This document shows, piece by piece, positions 17,215-25,422 of a stretch of 64,000 nucleotides of DNA; position 1 is the first letter of the stretch, and every line of letters starts with the position of its first letter. The position numbers and the translations under genes are program-made. Below the pieces are notes generated by a model. The model was not told the DNA's origin. It ran no database searches and saw only the letters and a program-made list of their open reading frames with translations. The DNA lies in the NCBI RefSeq assembly GCF_026723825.1, contig NZ_CP113519.1, forward strand, positions 2,480,001-2,544,000, written 5' to 3'. Source of the stretch: Pseudomonas sp. GOM7. Lineage in GTDB: Bacteria; Pseudomonadota; Gammaproteobacteria; Pseudomonadales; Pseudomonadaceae.

Positions 17215-19089
17215 TCAGCTTTCGCAGCTCGGGGGTGGCGTGCTCGGGCGCACCGGGACGTCGCTTAGCTGGGCTTCCAGCGGCGGGTTGCCCAGCACCT
17301 TGAGGTATTCGATCAGGGCCAGGCGCTCATCCGGGGACAGGGCTCGGCCGATCACGCCTTGCTGGCGACAGCCATCGCGGAATTCATGACCGCCGTTGCC
17401 ATTACCGGTCACACGGGTATCGAAGAAGAACCCGCCGGGAAATTTCTCGGTCTGGAAGCCGACGAACTTGGGGTCGTACTCGAAACTGCCGACCCAGAAG
17501 CTGCTTTGCCGCTCGTAGACCGGCGAGAGCAACTGGAACAGGGTCGGCACTGAACCGTTGTGCAGGAAGGGCGGCGTGGCCCAGATGCCATCCAGTGGTC
17601 TGGCCTTGTAGCCGCGCAGCTCCTGCACGCCAATGGGCAGGCCGTAGCCGTCCATCACCTGACGCTCCCGTGGTGGGATACCAGCGTCCTGATAGGCGCG
17701 GTTTTCCACGTAGGAGGTGATATAGGCCAGGCCCTTGGCGCTGGAGATGCTCTTGAAGTCCACCTCGTCGAGGCTGGAGCCGAACAGGCGCACGTCCAGC
17801 TTGCTCAGCTCAGCCTTGGTCCAGCCCAGGCGGCTGATGTCGAAGCGGTGGTCGGCGATGTTGTCGGCCGTGGTCGGATCGGTGCCGATCACGCTGAGCG
17901 GCACGATATGCATGCGCCACTCGGGATCACGGCTGGGGGCCAGGCGCTGGTCGACGGGTTTGGGATCCGGCGCGTGGCAACGGGCGCAGTTCTCGCTGAA
18001 CAGGGCCTTGCCCTGGCTGGCCAGCGGCAGGTCGATCTTGCCCAGCACCTCTTGCGGCCAGTGCGGCGGTTGCAGGCGCTGGAGCGTTTCCTCGAGGGTA
18101 TGGAGGTCTTGTAGGCGCACGCTGGAGGCGTAGCGGTCGGCTTCGGGGATGGGTTGGCCATGGCCGTCGAGCAACTGCAGGGTGGCACCGACGCCCAGTG
18201 CTTCGCCAACGTTGCGCGCCATCGGCTGCATGGCCGAGCCGTTCCATTGCACCCAGTCGAACTTCCAGATGTCCCAGAGTTGCGGGTAGCTGACCGGGCC
18301 GTTGGCGATGCGATAGTTGGCTGGGTCGATGGCGTCGCCGAACACGGTATTGGCGATACGGCCGAAAGCATCGGTGCGGCCGAAGCCCTCTTCGGTGGGG
18401 TAGAGGCCGCGGTGCCAGTCGTTGGCGGCGGTTTCCAGCAACTCGTCGAGCACCTGCTTGAAGTCCTCGCGCAGGCGTTCGCGCCCTTGCGGGTACTGCT
18501 CGCCCAGCACCTCGCGGGCGAAACGGCGGAATTTCAGCGGATTGTAGTAGGTGAAGAGCATGCTCATGCCCAATGCCTGGCCAAAGCCGCCGCCGCGCAG
18601 GGTCGGCACCGTCGAGGCCAGGGAATGCAGTGCGGCGCCACCGTCGATACGCACGGCCTGGCCACGATAGCGCAACTCGCCGGTGTGGCAGGCAGCGCAA
18701 CTGATATCCAGGTACTGCTCGCCGCTCTCGCTGTCCTCGTGGCGGGTGAAACCGACCGGCAGGTTGCCCGGGTTCAGCGCGCTGGGCCGTTGGTTGGGGT
18801 CGATGAGCAGGCCGAAGCGTGCCAGGTACTCGGGACGGGCGAATCGGCTCGAGCCGAAGGGCATTTCCAGGGCGGTGAACCACTCGTAGCGCATGCCCTT
18901 GAGCTGCGTGCCCTGCGGCGTGTAGTAGTAGGTCTGGCGGTCGGCCTCCGACCATTGGTCGAGGTAGTGCAACTGCTCGGGTTGCTGATAGCTGGGCAGG
19001 TTCGGGTTGGCGACGTAGTAGAGGACGACTGCCAGGGCGATCAGCGCCAGCAACAGAACCAGTTTGAAAACTCGGCGGAGCAGGCGCAT
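17215..19089 (-). CDS. RoxA/MauG-type diheme c-type cytochrome
   Basis: 624 residues with an N-terminal membrane segment (residues 8-25) that may be an uncleaved anchor. Two c-heme sites: C131-AA-C134-H135 and C368-AR-C371-H372. ARNVGEALGVG near residue 291 and PPFLHNGSVPTLFQLLSP near the C-terminus are hallmarks of the MauG/cytochrome-c-peroxidase/RoxA superfamily. RoxA itself cleaves polyisoprene with oxygen. Which reaction this member carries out is unknown. It is the first gene of a two-gene operon with the catalase-fold protein. Confidence 0.8.
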   Translation of the reverse strand: MRLLRRVFKLVLLLALIALAVVLYYVANPNLPSYQQPEQLHYLDQWSEADRQTYYYTPQGTQLKGMRYEWFTALEMPFGSSRFARPEYLARFGLLIDPNQRPSALNPGNLPVGFTRHEDSESGEQYLDISCAACHTGELRYRGQAVRIDGGAALHSLASTVPTLRGGGFGQALGMSMLFTYYNPLKFRRFAREVLGEQYPQGRERLREDFKQVLDELLETAANDWHRGLYPTEEGFGRTDAFGRIANTVFGDAIDPANYRIANGPVSYPQLWDIWKFDWVQWNGSAMQPMARNVGEALGVGATLQLLDGHGQPIPEADRYASSVRLQDLHTLEETLQRLQPPHWPQEVLGKIDLPLASQGKALFSENCARCHAPDPKPVDQRLAPSRDPEWRMHIVPLSVIGTDPTTADNIADHRFDISRLGWTKAELSKLDVRLFGSSLDEVDFKSISSAKGLAYITSYVENRAYQDAGIPPRERQVMDGYGLPIGVQELRGYKARPLDGIWATPPFLHNGSVPTLFQLLSPVYERQSSFWVGSFEYDPKFVGFQTEKFPGGFFFDTRVTGNGNGGHEFRDGCRQQGVIGRALSPDERLALIEYLKVLGNPPLEAQLSDVPVRPSTPPPSCES

Positions 19090-19271
19090 CGGGGTGTCTC
19101 CTTCAATGGAGTTCTTTTTAAGGCTGCTGTTATGCCAAGCCCGTAGTCCGTTGGCAAGTTGCCATCAATTGTAGACGAGCCATTTCTTGCACTTTTGTCT
19201 CTGCTTCTCTACGGCATGCTGGGCGCGGGCCTGCTAAGGTGCATGCGAACCCATCATGCAAGGACAGGCTC

Positions 19272-19736
19272 ATGCATCCGTTCGAGGCCGAGAAACCTCC
19301 ACAGTTGGCCCTTCTGCTGGGTTATGCCGGGCTGTTGCCTTTCGTCTTCGGGGCGCTGGGGATCTGGCTGATCCCGCAGGGTTGGCGCGCCTTCGTGCTC
19401 GAGGCGCTGCTCGACTACGCGGCGGTGATTCTGGCATTCATGGGGGCCATTCACTGGGGCCTGGCCATGCGCGCTGAGGCGAGCGAGAGCCAGGCGCAAC
19501 TGCAGCTCGGGCTGTCGGTGATTCCACCGCTGCTAGGCTGGGTGGCGATTGCCAGTGGGCTGACCACCAGCCTGGTACTGCCGATCTTCCTGTTCGCCTT
19601 CAGCGGCCTGTACCTGGCCGATCTGCACGCGGTGCGTGTCGGCCTGGCACCGAAGTGGTACCCGGCGTTGCGCACACCGCTGACCCTGGTGGTGTGCCTC
19701 TGCCTGCTACTGGCCTGGGCCAGTGTGCTCGCTTGA
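19272..19736 (+). CDS. DUF3429 membrane protein
   Basis: 154 residues from the ATG at 19272, with AGGACAG just upstream. Four to five membrane helices, including LLLGYAGLLPFVFGALGIWL and the motif AFMGAIHWGLAM, which marks DUF3429. Function unknown. Its last 30 bp overlap the end of the convergent NadR-like gene, so neither gene has a private terminator there. Confidence 0.75.
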   Translation: MHPFEAEKPPQLALLLGYAGLLPFVFGALGIWLIPQGWRAFVLEALLDYAAVILAFMGAIHWGLAMRAEASESQAQLQLGLSVIPPLLGWVAIASGLTTSLVLPIFLFAFSGLYLADLHAVRVGLAPKWYPALRTPLTLVVCLCLLLAWASVLA

Positions 19737-20255
19737 GGCGAGCAGGGCTTTGATGTGGTGTTGGGTCGTCTGCCAGCGTTGCTCCCAGTCGCCGCCGACT
19801 GAATGGAACACCTGACCCGTGCTCTGCAGCCAGTGCTGGCAGGCCTTGTGGAAGCCCAGGCGATCCTGCAGCTCCGGTTGACAGCGCTGGCCATCGTCGC
19901 ACCAGGGCACGCCGCGCGGGTCGAGTAGCAGATGCAGGTCGTAATGCCGGCGCAGCAGTTCCGCTTCCAGCCACTCGGGCACAGCGGCGAACAGGCTGCG
20001 GCTCCAGAGGATGTTGCTGAGCAGATGGGTGTCGAGAATCAGCAGGTGAGGGCGCTCGGCCCGCGCCTGATCTTCCCAGGCCAGTTGCCCCTGGGCGATG
20101 ACGGGGATGTCGGCATAGCAGGTATCGCGCTGTTCGCGCTCGATGAAGTGGCGCACATATTCGCCGACCACGCGCCCGCCGAAGCGCTGGGCGATGCGCT
20201 GCGCCAGCCAGCTCTTGCCGGTGGACTCCGGCCCGGTCAGCACCACGACCTTCAT
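19707..20255 (-). CDS. NadR-like ribosylnicotinamide kinase (AAA P-loop)
   Basis: 182 residues from the ATG at 20255. Walker A GPESTGKS sits at residues 8-15, followed by VVGEYVRHFIE and LLILDTHLLSN, matching the kinase half of NadR. It lacks the HTH and adenylyltransferase domains of enteric NadR. It should phosphorylate nicotinamide riboside to NMN, trapping it after PnuC import. Its start overlaps the pnuC stop (ATGA, 20252-20255), so the two are coupled. Confidence 0.85.
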   Translation of the reverse strand: MKVVVLTGPESTGKSWLAQRIAQRFGGRVVGEYVRHFIEREQRDTCYADIPVIAQGQLAWEDQARAERPHLLILDTHLLSNILWSRSLFAAVPEWLEAELLRRHYDLHLLLDPRGVPWCDDGQRCQPELQDRLGFHKACQHWLQSTGQVFHSVGGDWEQRWQTTQHHIKALLASSEHTGPGQ

Positions 20256-20821
20256 GCGGCCGACCGCAATGCCAGATCCTTGCGCCAGCCGAGCCAGCCG
20301 CTGATGGCCAGCAGGGTGAACAGGGCGTACAGCACGGCGGTCAGGTAGAGGTCGGTGGCGATGAAGAACGCCACGTAGCACAGATCCACCACTATCCACA
20401 GCACCCAGCATTGCGCGCGTTTCTGCGCCATCCACCACTGCGCCACCAGGCTGAAGGCGGTGAGGGCGGCGTCCAGCCAGGGGGCGCTGGCATCGGTGAA
20501 GGTGGCCATCGCATAGCCCAGCAGCAGGGCCCCCAGCACTCCGGCTGCCAGATCACGAACAACGCCCGGCATGGGCAGCATGCTCACCTGACGCCCTTCA
20601 TGACGCTCACCGCCGCGCGTCCATTGCCACCAGCCATAGAGCTGCAGGGCGGCGAACAGCACCTGCAACAGCAGATTGGAATACAAGCGCCAGTCGTAGA
20701 ACAGCCAGGTATAGAGCAGCACCATTACCAGCCCGATGGGCCAGCACCAGGGGTTCTGCCTGACGGTCAGCCAGACCGAGATGATGCCAAGGCCGGCGGC
20801 CAGCAATTCGAGCCAGGACAT
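20252..20821 (-). CDS. pnuC: nicotinamide riboside transporter PnuC
   Basis: 189 residues with about seven helices. The WCWPIGLVMVLLYTWLFYDWRLYSNLLLQ and YGWWQW segments are diagnostic of PnuC. It imports nicotinamide riboside by facilitated diffusion, pulled by the kinase encoded next. A sigma70-like promoter precedes it. PnuT-type thiamine transporters share this fold, but pairing with a NadR-like kinase argues for riboside. Confidence 0.88.
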   Translation of the reverse strand: MSWLELLAAGLGIISVWLTVRQNPWCWPIGLVMVLLYTWLFYDWRLYSNLLLQVLFAALQLYGWWQWTRGGERHEGRQVSMLPMPGVVRDLAAGVLGALLLGYAMATFTDASAPWLDAALTAFSLVAQWWMAQKRAQCWVLWIVVDLCYVAFFIATDLYLTAVLYALFTLLAISGWLGWRKDLALRSAA

Positions 20822-20848
20822 CGCTCACCCTTCGCTGAAAAAGGCGCG

Positions 20849-20876
20849 ATTGTAGCGCCAAGTCAGTCTGGATCAA
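20849..20876 (-). promoter_or_regulatory. sigma70-type promoter for pnuC
   Basis: Read on the minus strand: TTGATC, 16 bp, TACAAT. It lies about 30-55 bp before the pnuC start. The -35 box overlaps the end of a possible short frame at 20873-20962. Confidence 0.55.
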
Positions 20877-20962
20877 ACGCGGAACTGCCGATTCAGCTCC
20901 TCGGCCAGGTGCTTGATTAGCACGGTGATGCCCCGCACTAGCATGAGCCAGAGGCGCCCCAT
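20873..20962 (-). CDS. possible 29-residue peptide upstream of pnuC
   Basis: ATG GGG CGC CTC TGG ... to TGA gives a hydrophobic N-terminus (MGRLWLMLVRGITVLI) and a charged tail (KHLAEELNRQFRV). AAGG lies 5 bp upstream. The composition is protein-like, but the end of the frame coincides with the pnuC -35 box, so it may be chance. Kept as a low-confidence call. Confidence 0.25.
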   Translation of the reverse strand: MGRLWLMLVRGITVLIKHLAEELNRQFRV

Positions 20963-21156
20963 GGAAACCTTAGGAAGGTACTCTGCACGCTATCGGCATA
21001 AGGCTGCCGCCTTCGCGACCTTTGTCTGATAGCATCTCGGCCGGTCGAAAGCAGGCTCCTGATCGCAGGAACCTCTCCATTACGCTCCTGTCCCAGGGGC
21101 GGGGAACGCTTCACCACCATTCAAAGCACCGTATTGCCGTATTTCTGGGGGAGTCA

Positions 21157-21987
21157 ATGGATATCTGGATGGCCTTTCAGGCCCTGATTCTGGGCGTAGT
21201 CGAGGGGCTTACCGAGTTCTTGCCGATTTCCAGCACTGGCCACCTGATCGTGGTAGGCGACCTGCTGGGCTTCAATGGTCAGACGGCTACGGCATTCAAG
21301 ATCATCATTCAGCTCGGTGCCATTCTGGCCGTGATGTGGGAGTTCCGTGCCCGCGTGTTCGGCGTGGTCGTGGGCCTGCCGCGCGAGCGCAAGGCTCAGC
21401 GTTTCACCTTCAACCTGCTGCTGGCGTTCATTCCGGCAGTGATCTTCGGCCTGGCCTTCGCCGATCTGATCGAGCATTGGCTGTTCAACCCGATCACCGT
21501 CGCCACGGCGCTGATCGTTGGTGGGTTGATCATGCTCTGGGCGGAGAAGCGCGAGCATGCGATCAAGGCCGAAACGGTGGATGACATGGACTGGAAGCTG
21601 GCCCTGAAGGTTGGTTTCGCCCAGTGCCTGGCCCTGATTCCTGGCACCTCTCGCTCCGGCGCAACCATCATCGGTGGTCTGGTGTTCGGCCTGTCGCGCA
21701 AGGCGGCCACCGAGTTCTCCTTCTTCCTGGCGATGCCGACCATGGTGGCGGCCACGGTGTACTCGCTGTTCAAGTACCGCGACATCCTGCATCTCGACGA
21801 CCTGCCGATCTTCGCCATTGGGTTCGTCACCACCTTCATCGTGGCGATGATCACCGTGCGCGTCTTGCTCAGGTTCATCGCCAACCACAGCTATGCCGTG
21901 TTCGCCTGGTACCGCATCGCCTTCGGCCTGGTGATCCTGGCCACCTGGCAGTTGCACCTGATCGACTGGAGCACCGCGCAACCGTGA
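21157..21987 (+). CDS. uppP: undecaprenyl-diphosphatase
   Basis: 276 residues from the ATG at 21157, with GGGGGAG 5-6 bp upstream. Motifs [14 protein letters not shown] (17-30) and [10 protein letters not shown] (about 161-170) form the BacA/UppP active site. It dephosphorylates undecaprenyl diphosphate in the periplasmic leaflet to recycle the cell-wall lipid carrier and gives bacitracin tolerance. It is followed by a gene whose GTG start overlaps its TGA. Confidence 0.95.
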   Translation: MDIWMAFQALILGVVEGLTEFLPISSTGHLIVVGDLLGFNGQTATAFKIIIQLGAILAVMWEFRARVFGVVVGLPRERKAQRFTFNLLLAFIPAVIFGLAFADLIEHWLFNPITVATALIVGGLIMLWAEKREHAIKAETVDDMDWKLALKVGFAQCLALIPGTSRSGATIIGGLVFGLSRKAATEFSFFLAMPTMVAATVYSLFKYRDILHLDDLPIFAIGFVTTFIVAMITVRVLLRFIANHSYAVFAWYRIAFGLVILATWQLHLIDWSTAQP

Positions 21988-22706
21988 TCGGCAACGAGCG
22001 CAAGGGGCTTCTGAAACACTGGGACGACGCCAAGGGCTTTGGTTTCATCCAGCCGCAGGGTGGCGGTGCCGAGCTGTTCGCCCATATCTCGGTGATGCGT
22101 GGGGAGCGCCGTCCCCAGGCAGGGGATGAGGTGTTCTATATCGAGGGGCGTGACCCGCAGGGCAGGCCGCGCGCCGAGCACATGCGTCTGGCGGGTGAGT
22201 TGAGCCTGGATCGCCAGGCCATTCGCCGCAAGCCGGCGGCCAGGCAGGCAGTCAGCGGCCGCGAGCCAGGCAAGGCTACTCGAAGTACGCGACGGCGGCA
22301 GGGCGAAGGCATGATTCAACATTTCGGCGCCAAGGCCGTGCTGTTCCTGTCACTTTGTGCGTTGCCGCTGTTTGCTGCGCTGCTGCAACTGCGTGGCGCC
22401 CTGTGGTGGGCATTGCCGCTCTACCTGCTGGCCAGTGCGCTGAGCTTCGTGCAGTACTGGCAGGACAAACGCAGTGCCCAGCAGGGCAGGCGGCGTACAC
22501 CGGAGCATACCCTGCATCTGGTCGAACTGGCCGGTGGCTGGCCGGGCGCCCTGCTGGCGCAACAGGTGTTTCGCCACAAGACGCGCAAGCTTTCCTACCA
22601 GATACCGTTCTGGCTGATCATCGCCGCGCATCAGGTGTTCTGGATCGACCTTCTGTGGCTCGATGGTGCCTACCTCGCTCGCTACATTTCGTTACCCATC
22701 CAGTAA
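21984..22706 (+). CDS. cold-shock domain fused to DUF1294 membrane protein
   Basis: 240 residues from a GTG at 21984 that overlaps the uppP stop (GTGA); there is no better internal start before the domain. Residues 3-65 are a cold-shock domain with RNP1 KGFGFIQ and RNP2 LFAHIS. A basic linker follows, then three to four helices with [41 protein letters not shown], the DUF1294 signature. It should place an RNA/ssDNA-binding domain on the inner membrane. Coupling to uppP suggests cotranslation. Role unknown. Confidence 0.8.
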   Translation: MIGNERKGLLKHWDDAKGFGFIQPQGGGAELFAHISVMRGERRPQAGDEVFYIEGRDPQGRPRAEHMRLAGELSLDRQAIRRKPAARQAVSGREPGKATRSTRRRQGEGMIQHFGAKAVLFLSLCALPLFAALLQLRGALWWALPLYLLASALSFVQYWQDKRSAQQGRRRTPEHTLHLVELAGGWPGALLAQQVFRHKTRKLSYQIPFWLIIAAHQVFWIDLLWLDGAYLARYISLPIQ

Positions 22707-22798
22707 CCGCACGGGTTGCAAGGCTCGCTGGCATGAAACCGCGGTAAGCGACTATGTTGACGCCCCGGATTCTGCCAGCCTGGCGAGAGCAAGGTGTC

Positions 22799-23656
22799 AT
22801 GCGAACAATAGTGAGAAACCTCGGTGCAGCCATTGCCAGACAACGTCTCGCAGCCGGTTTACGGGCGCTGGGTCTGTGTCTGCTGGGCTGGCTCGCAGGC
22901 CCCGTGCAAGCCGCTGCCGGGGTGCAGCTAACCCTGGGCGGTACGCCCGAGTCGCTGGCCTATACCCGGCTCGTACTCGAGCAGACCTTGGCATCAGGAG
23001 GGCATGCCGTCGAGGTGCGGGAGCTTACCGACCTACCGATGACGCGCCTGGAGCTCATGCTGCAACGTGGAGACATCAGTGCGCTGATCCTCGGGCCGAC
23101 GGCCGAGCGTAATCGCAGGTTTCTGCCGGTATGGGTGGATATCACCGACAATCTGGTCAATCAACGCATCCTGTTCATTCCCAAGGGGAGCCAGGCGCTG
23201 TATGACCCGGTGCACAGTCTGGAGGACTTCCGCCGCCTGCAGCGGGTGGCAGGCATGGGCACGGCCTGGGCGGACAGAGCCATCTGGGAAAGCAATGGCC
23301 TGCCGGTGGTGAGCATCGACGGCGACTGGAAGCGGCTCTACCGTATGGTGGCGTCGCCGGCACGGCGGATCGACTATCTGCCCCGTGGCGCCCACGAAAT
23401 GGCGCTGGAATGGAAGCAGCACGCCGACCTGGAGGTGGAACGGAACCTGGTGTTCACCTATGCGCAGGATCACATTCTCTATGTCTCGCCGGCGCGCCCG
23501 GAGCTGCATCGCTTGCTGCAGGCATTGTTGCCGCAGGCACAGCGCACGGGGCTGATAAGTCGTCTGGCCAGGGAGTACTACCACCAGGCCTTCGAGCCGC
23601 CGGTCAGCCTGCAGCAGCGGCGAGTCATCCGCCTGGGGATGCCCGCGATTCTATAG
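22799..23656 (+). CDS. periplasmic substrate-binding-like protein (SBP_bac_3 type)
   Basis: 285 residues from the ATG at 22799 (GAGAGCAAGG just upstream; another ATG at 22754 is possible). The signal peptide ends near LAGPVQAAAG. The body resembles an extracellular solute-binding fold: PMTRLELMLQRGDISALILGPT, then RILFIPKGSQALYDPVHSLEDFRRL. No permease or ATPase gene is adjacent, so it may be an orphan sensor-type binding protein. It overlaps the end of the convergent MmcQ/YjbR gene by 6 bp. Confidence 0.7.
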   Translation: MRTIVRNLGAAIARQRLAAGLRALGLCLLGWLAGPVQAAAGVQLTLGGTPESLAYTRLVLEQTLASGGHAVEVRELTDLPMTRLELMLQRGDISALILGPTAERNRRFLPVWVDITDNLVNQRILFIPKGSQALYDPVHSLEDFRRLQRVAGMGTAWADRAIWESNGLPVVSIDGDWKRLYRMVASPARRIDYLPRGAHEMALEWKQHADLEVERNLVFTYAQDHILYVSPARPELHRLLQALLPQAQRTGLISRLAREYYHQAFEPPVSLQQRRVIRLGMPAIL

Positions 23657-23998
23657 GAGTAGCCCCGGTTGCAAGCGCTTGGGTAGGCGGCGCACCACTA
23701 GCTGATGGGAGCGGGTGAGCAACTGGCGCAATTCCGCCTCGCCCAGAGGCAACTGCCGGGCACTCATGCTGATCCAGTGCGCGCGGGCCAGGTAGGGCGC
23801 CGGGCGGATGCCGGGGCGATCCACGTAACCCAGGAACAGGTCGCTGTCGACCTTGAAGGCCAGATCCTCGCCGAGAAAGTCGAGGATGGCGAACATCTTG
23901 TTGCCCGCGATGGAAAAGACTCGATTGCTGCCCCACTTGAAGTCTTCACGGGCACCGGGCAGGTTCAGGCAGAAGGTGGCGATCTGATCGGGGGTCAT
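23651..23998 (-). CDS. MmcQ/YjbR family protein
   Basis: 115 residues. LPGAREDFKWGSNRVFSIAGNKMFAIL and ARAHWISM are the hallmark segments of the MmcQ/YjbR CyaY-like fold, proposed to bind DNA. No catalytic residues are expected. Likely cytoplasmic. Stands alone. Confidence 0.85.
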   Translation of the reverse strand: MTPDQIATFCLNLPGAREDFKWGSNRVFSIAGNKMFAILDFLGEDLAFKVDSDLFLGYVDRPGIRPAPYLARAHWISMSARQLPLGEAELRQLLTRSHQLVVRRLPKRLQPGLLL

Positions 23999-24039
23999 GG
24001 CTGATTCCGAAGTCTGCAGGTAGTTGGCTGGGTGTGCAT

Positions 24040-24855
24040 TCAGGTCGGGGCAGCCTGCGAGCGTTCGTACGCCTGGGTCATGACCCGCCAGGTATGTGGG
24101 TCAGCCGGGATCAGGTGCTCGATGCGCAGCGAGGCCACTGTGATATCCAGCGGCATGCCAAAGGTGGTGAAGGTGGAGAGAAAACTCAAAGGCCCCTCTG
24201 GCGAGTCGATGCGCGTCATCACCAATGGTGGGAGTTCGTCGTGCCCTGCGGCCGGCCCGCAGGGTGCTGGTAAACCCGCCAGCATCCTGGCCAGCTCGGG
24301 ATCTTGCAGTGCTTCACGTGAGGCGCGCTGCCAGGCAAGGGCGCGGATCTCATCGGCGTTGACCAGGTGATCCCCCAGGCCGCCTGGTTGCAACAGGGTG
24401 ACCAGCAGGTTGAGTTCATCGGCGCTATCTGCCGGCAGTCCCAGCAAGCCGAACAGTGCCGCCGTGCTGGCATTGGCAGCCAATACCTGCCACTGGCTGC
24501 CTAGCACTATCGCCGGGGCCGGATTGTTGGCTTGCAGGATATGGCCGATGGCGTCACGAATGGCGGCAAGGGACTGCGCCTCGAGCGGTGACTTGCCATA
24601 GCGCGGCGCGTAACCGGCAGCTAGAAACAGGCTGTTGCATTGCTCCAGCGGGGCTTCCAGGGCCATCAGCAAGGCGTGCAGAGTCGCGGGGCTGGGCCTG
24701 GCGCGGCCGGTTTCGATGCAGCTCAGGTGGCGCTGGGAGATGCCGCAGATCAGCCCCAAATCGAGTTGGCTGAGGCCGGCCTGGCGACGCAGCTGGCGCA
24801 GTTGCAAGCCAGCAGGGGCAAGGGCAGGCGTTCGTGGCGGAAGGTGGGCATTCAT
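24040..24855 (-). CDS. XRE-family regulator with MmyB-like ligand domain
   Basis: 271 residues. Residues 17-75 form a helix-turn-helix (LRQLRRQAGLSQLDLGLICGISQRHLSCIETGRARPS). The rest matches the PAS-like MmyB ligand-binding domain (NNPAPAIVLGSQWQVLAANAS), which in relatives binds fatty acids or similar ligands. It is divergent from the DUF2834 gene, about 100 bp away, so that gene is its likely target. Confidence 0.82.
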   Translation of the reverse strand: MNAHLPPRTPALAPAGLQLRQLRRQAGLSQLDLGLICGISQRHLSCIETGRARPSPATLHALLMALEAPLEQCNSLFLAAGYAPRYGKSPLEAQSLAAIRDAIGHILQANNPAPAIVLGSQWQVLAANASTAALFGLLGLPADSADELNLLVTLLQPGGLGDHLVNADEIRALAWQRASREALQDPELARMLAGLPAPCGPAAGHDELPPLVMTRIDSPEGPLSFLSTFTTFGMPLDITVASLRIEHLIPADPHTWRVMTQAYERSQAAPT

Positions 24856-24963
24856 GCACGGACTCTGGCAGTTCGGGCGGGGCGACGTCCATGACCTCAG
24901 AGGTCATTGAACCAGAGGTGAGCCTATCACTAATTTGCTTGCACCATCGCTCAGGAGCCGCTC

Positions 24964-25290
24964 ATGAACCGACCTTACCTCGCACTCGTCACCCTGCTGA
25001 GCTTTGCGCTCTACACCGCTTGGAGCATGGCGGTAGCCGAACAGTCGCTGCTGGCTTTCGGGCTGCAACTACTGTCGCGCCCAGACACCGCGCAGGTGGT
25101 CATCGACCTTTACCTGATGGCAGTGCTGGCCATGTGCTGGATGTATCGCGATGCACGGGCCAAGGGGCGTTCGTGGCTTTCCGTTCTGCCTTACCTGGCC
25201 TTGACTGCCATCTTCGTCTCCATCGGCCCGCTGACCTACCTCGTGGTCGAAGGCTTCTGCCGCCAGCGCTTACAGGCTGCACGCGCATGA
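24964..25290 (+). CDS. small membrane protein, DUF2834-like
   Basis: 108 residues with three hydrophobic helices. The Asp in QVVIDLYLMAVLAMCWMYRDARAKG fits DUF2834 proteins. No enzymatic residues stand out. Probably under the divergent XRE regulator. Confidence 0.55.
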   Translation: MNRPYLALVTLLSFALYTAWSMAVAEQSLLAFGLQLLSRPDTAQVVIDLYLMAVLAMCWMYRDARAKGRSWLSVLPYLALTAIFVSIGPLTYLVVEGFCRQRLQAARA

Positions 25291-25422
25291 ACGGCCTCCT
25301 GCACCGGTTGGCGTCGCCTCGGCTCGCGTGTTTTGGCAGCTTCTGGGCTTGTCTTGTAGACTCCGATCTTCCTTGCTTCTCTACGAGCAGTGCCTGCTGC
25401 GCGCGCCCACCGTTGGCCACCC

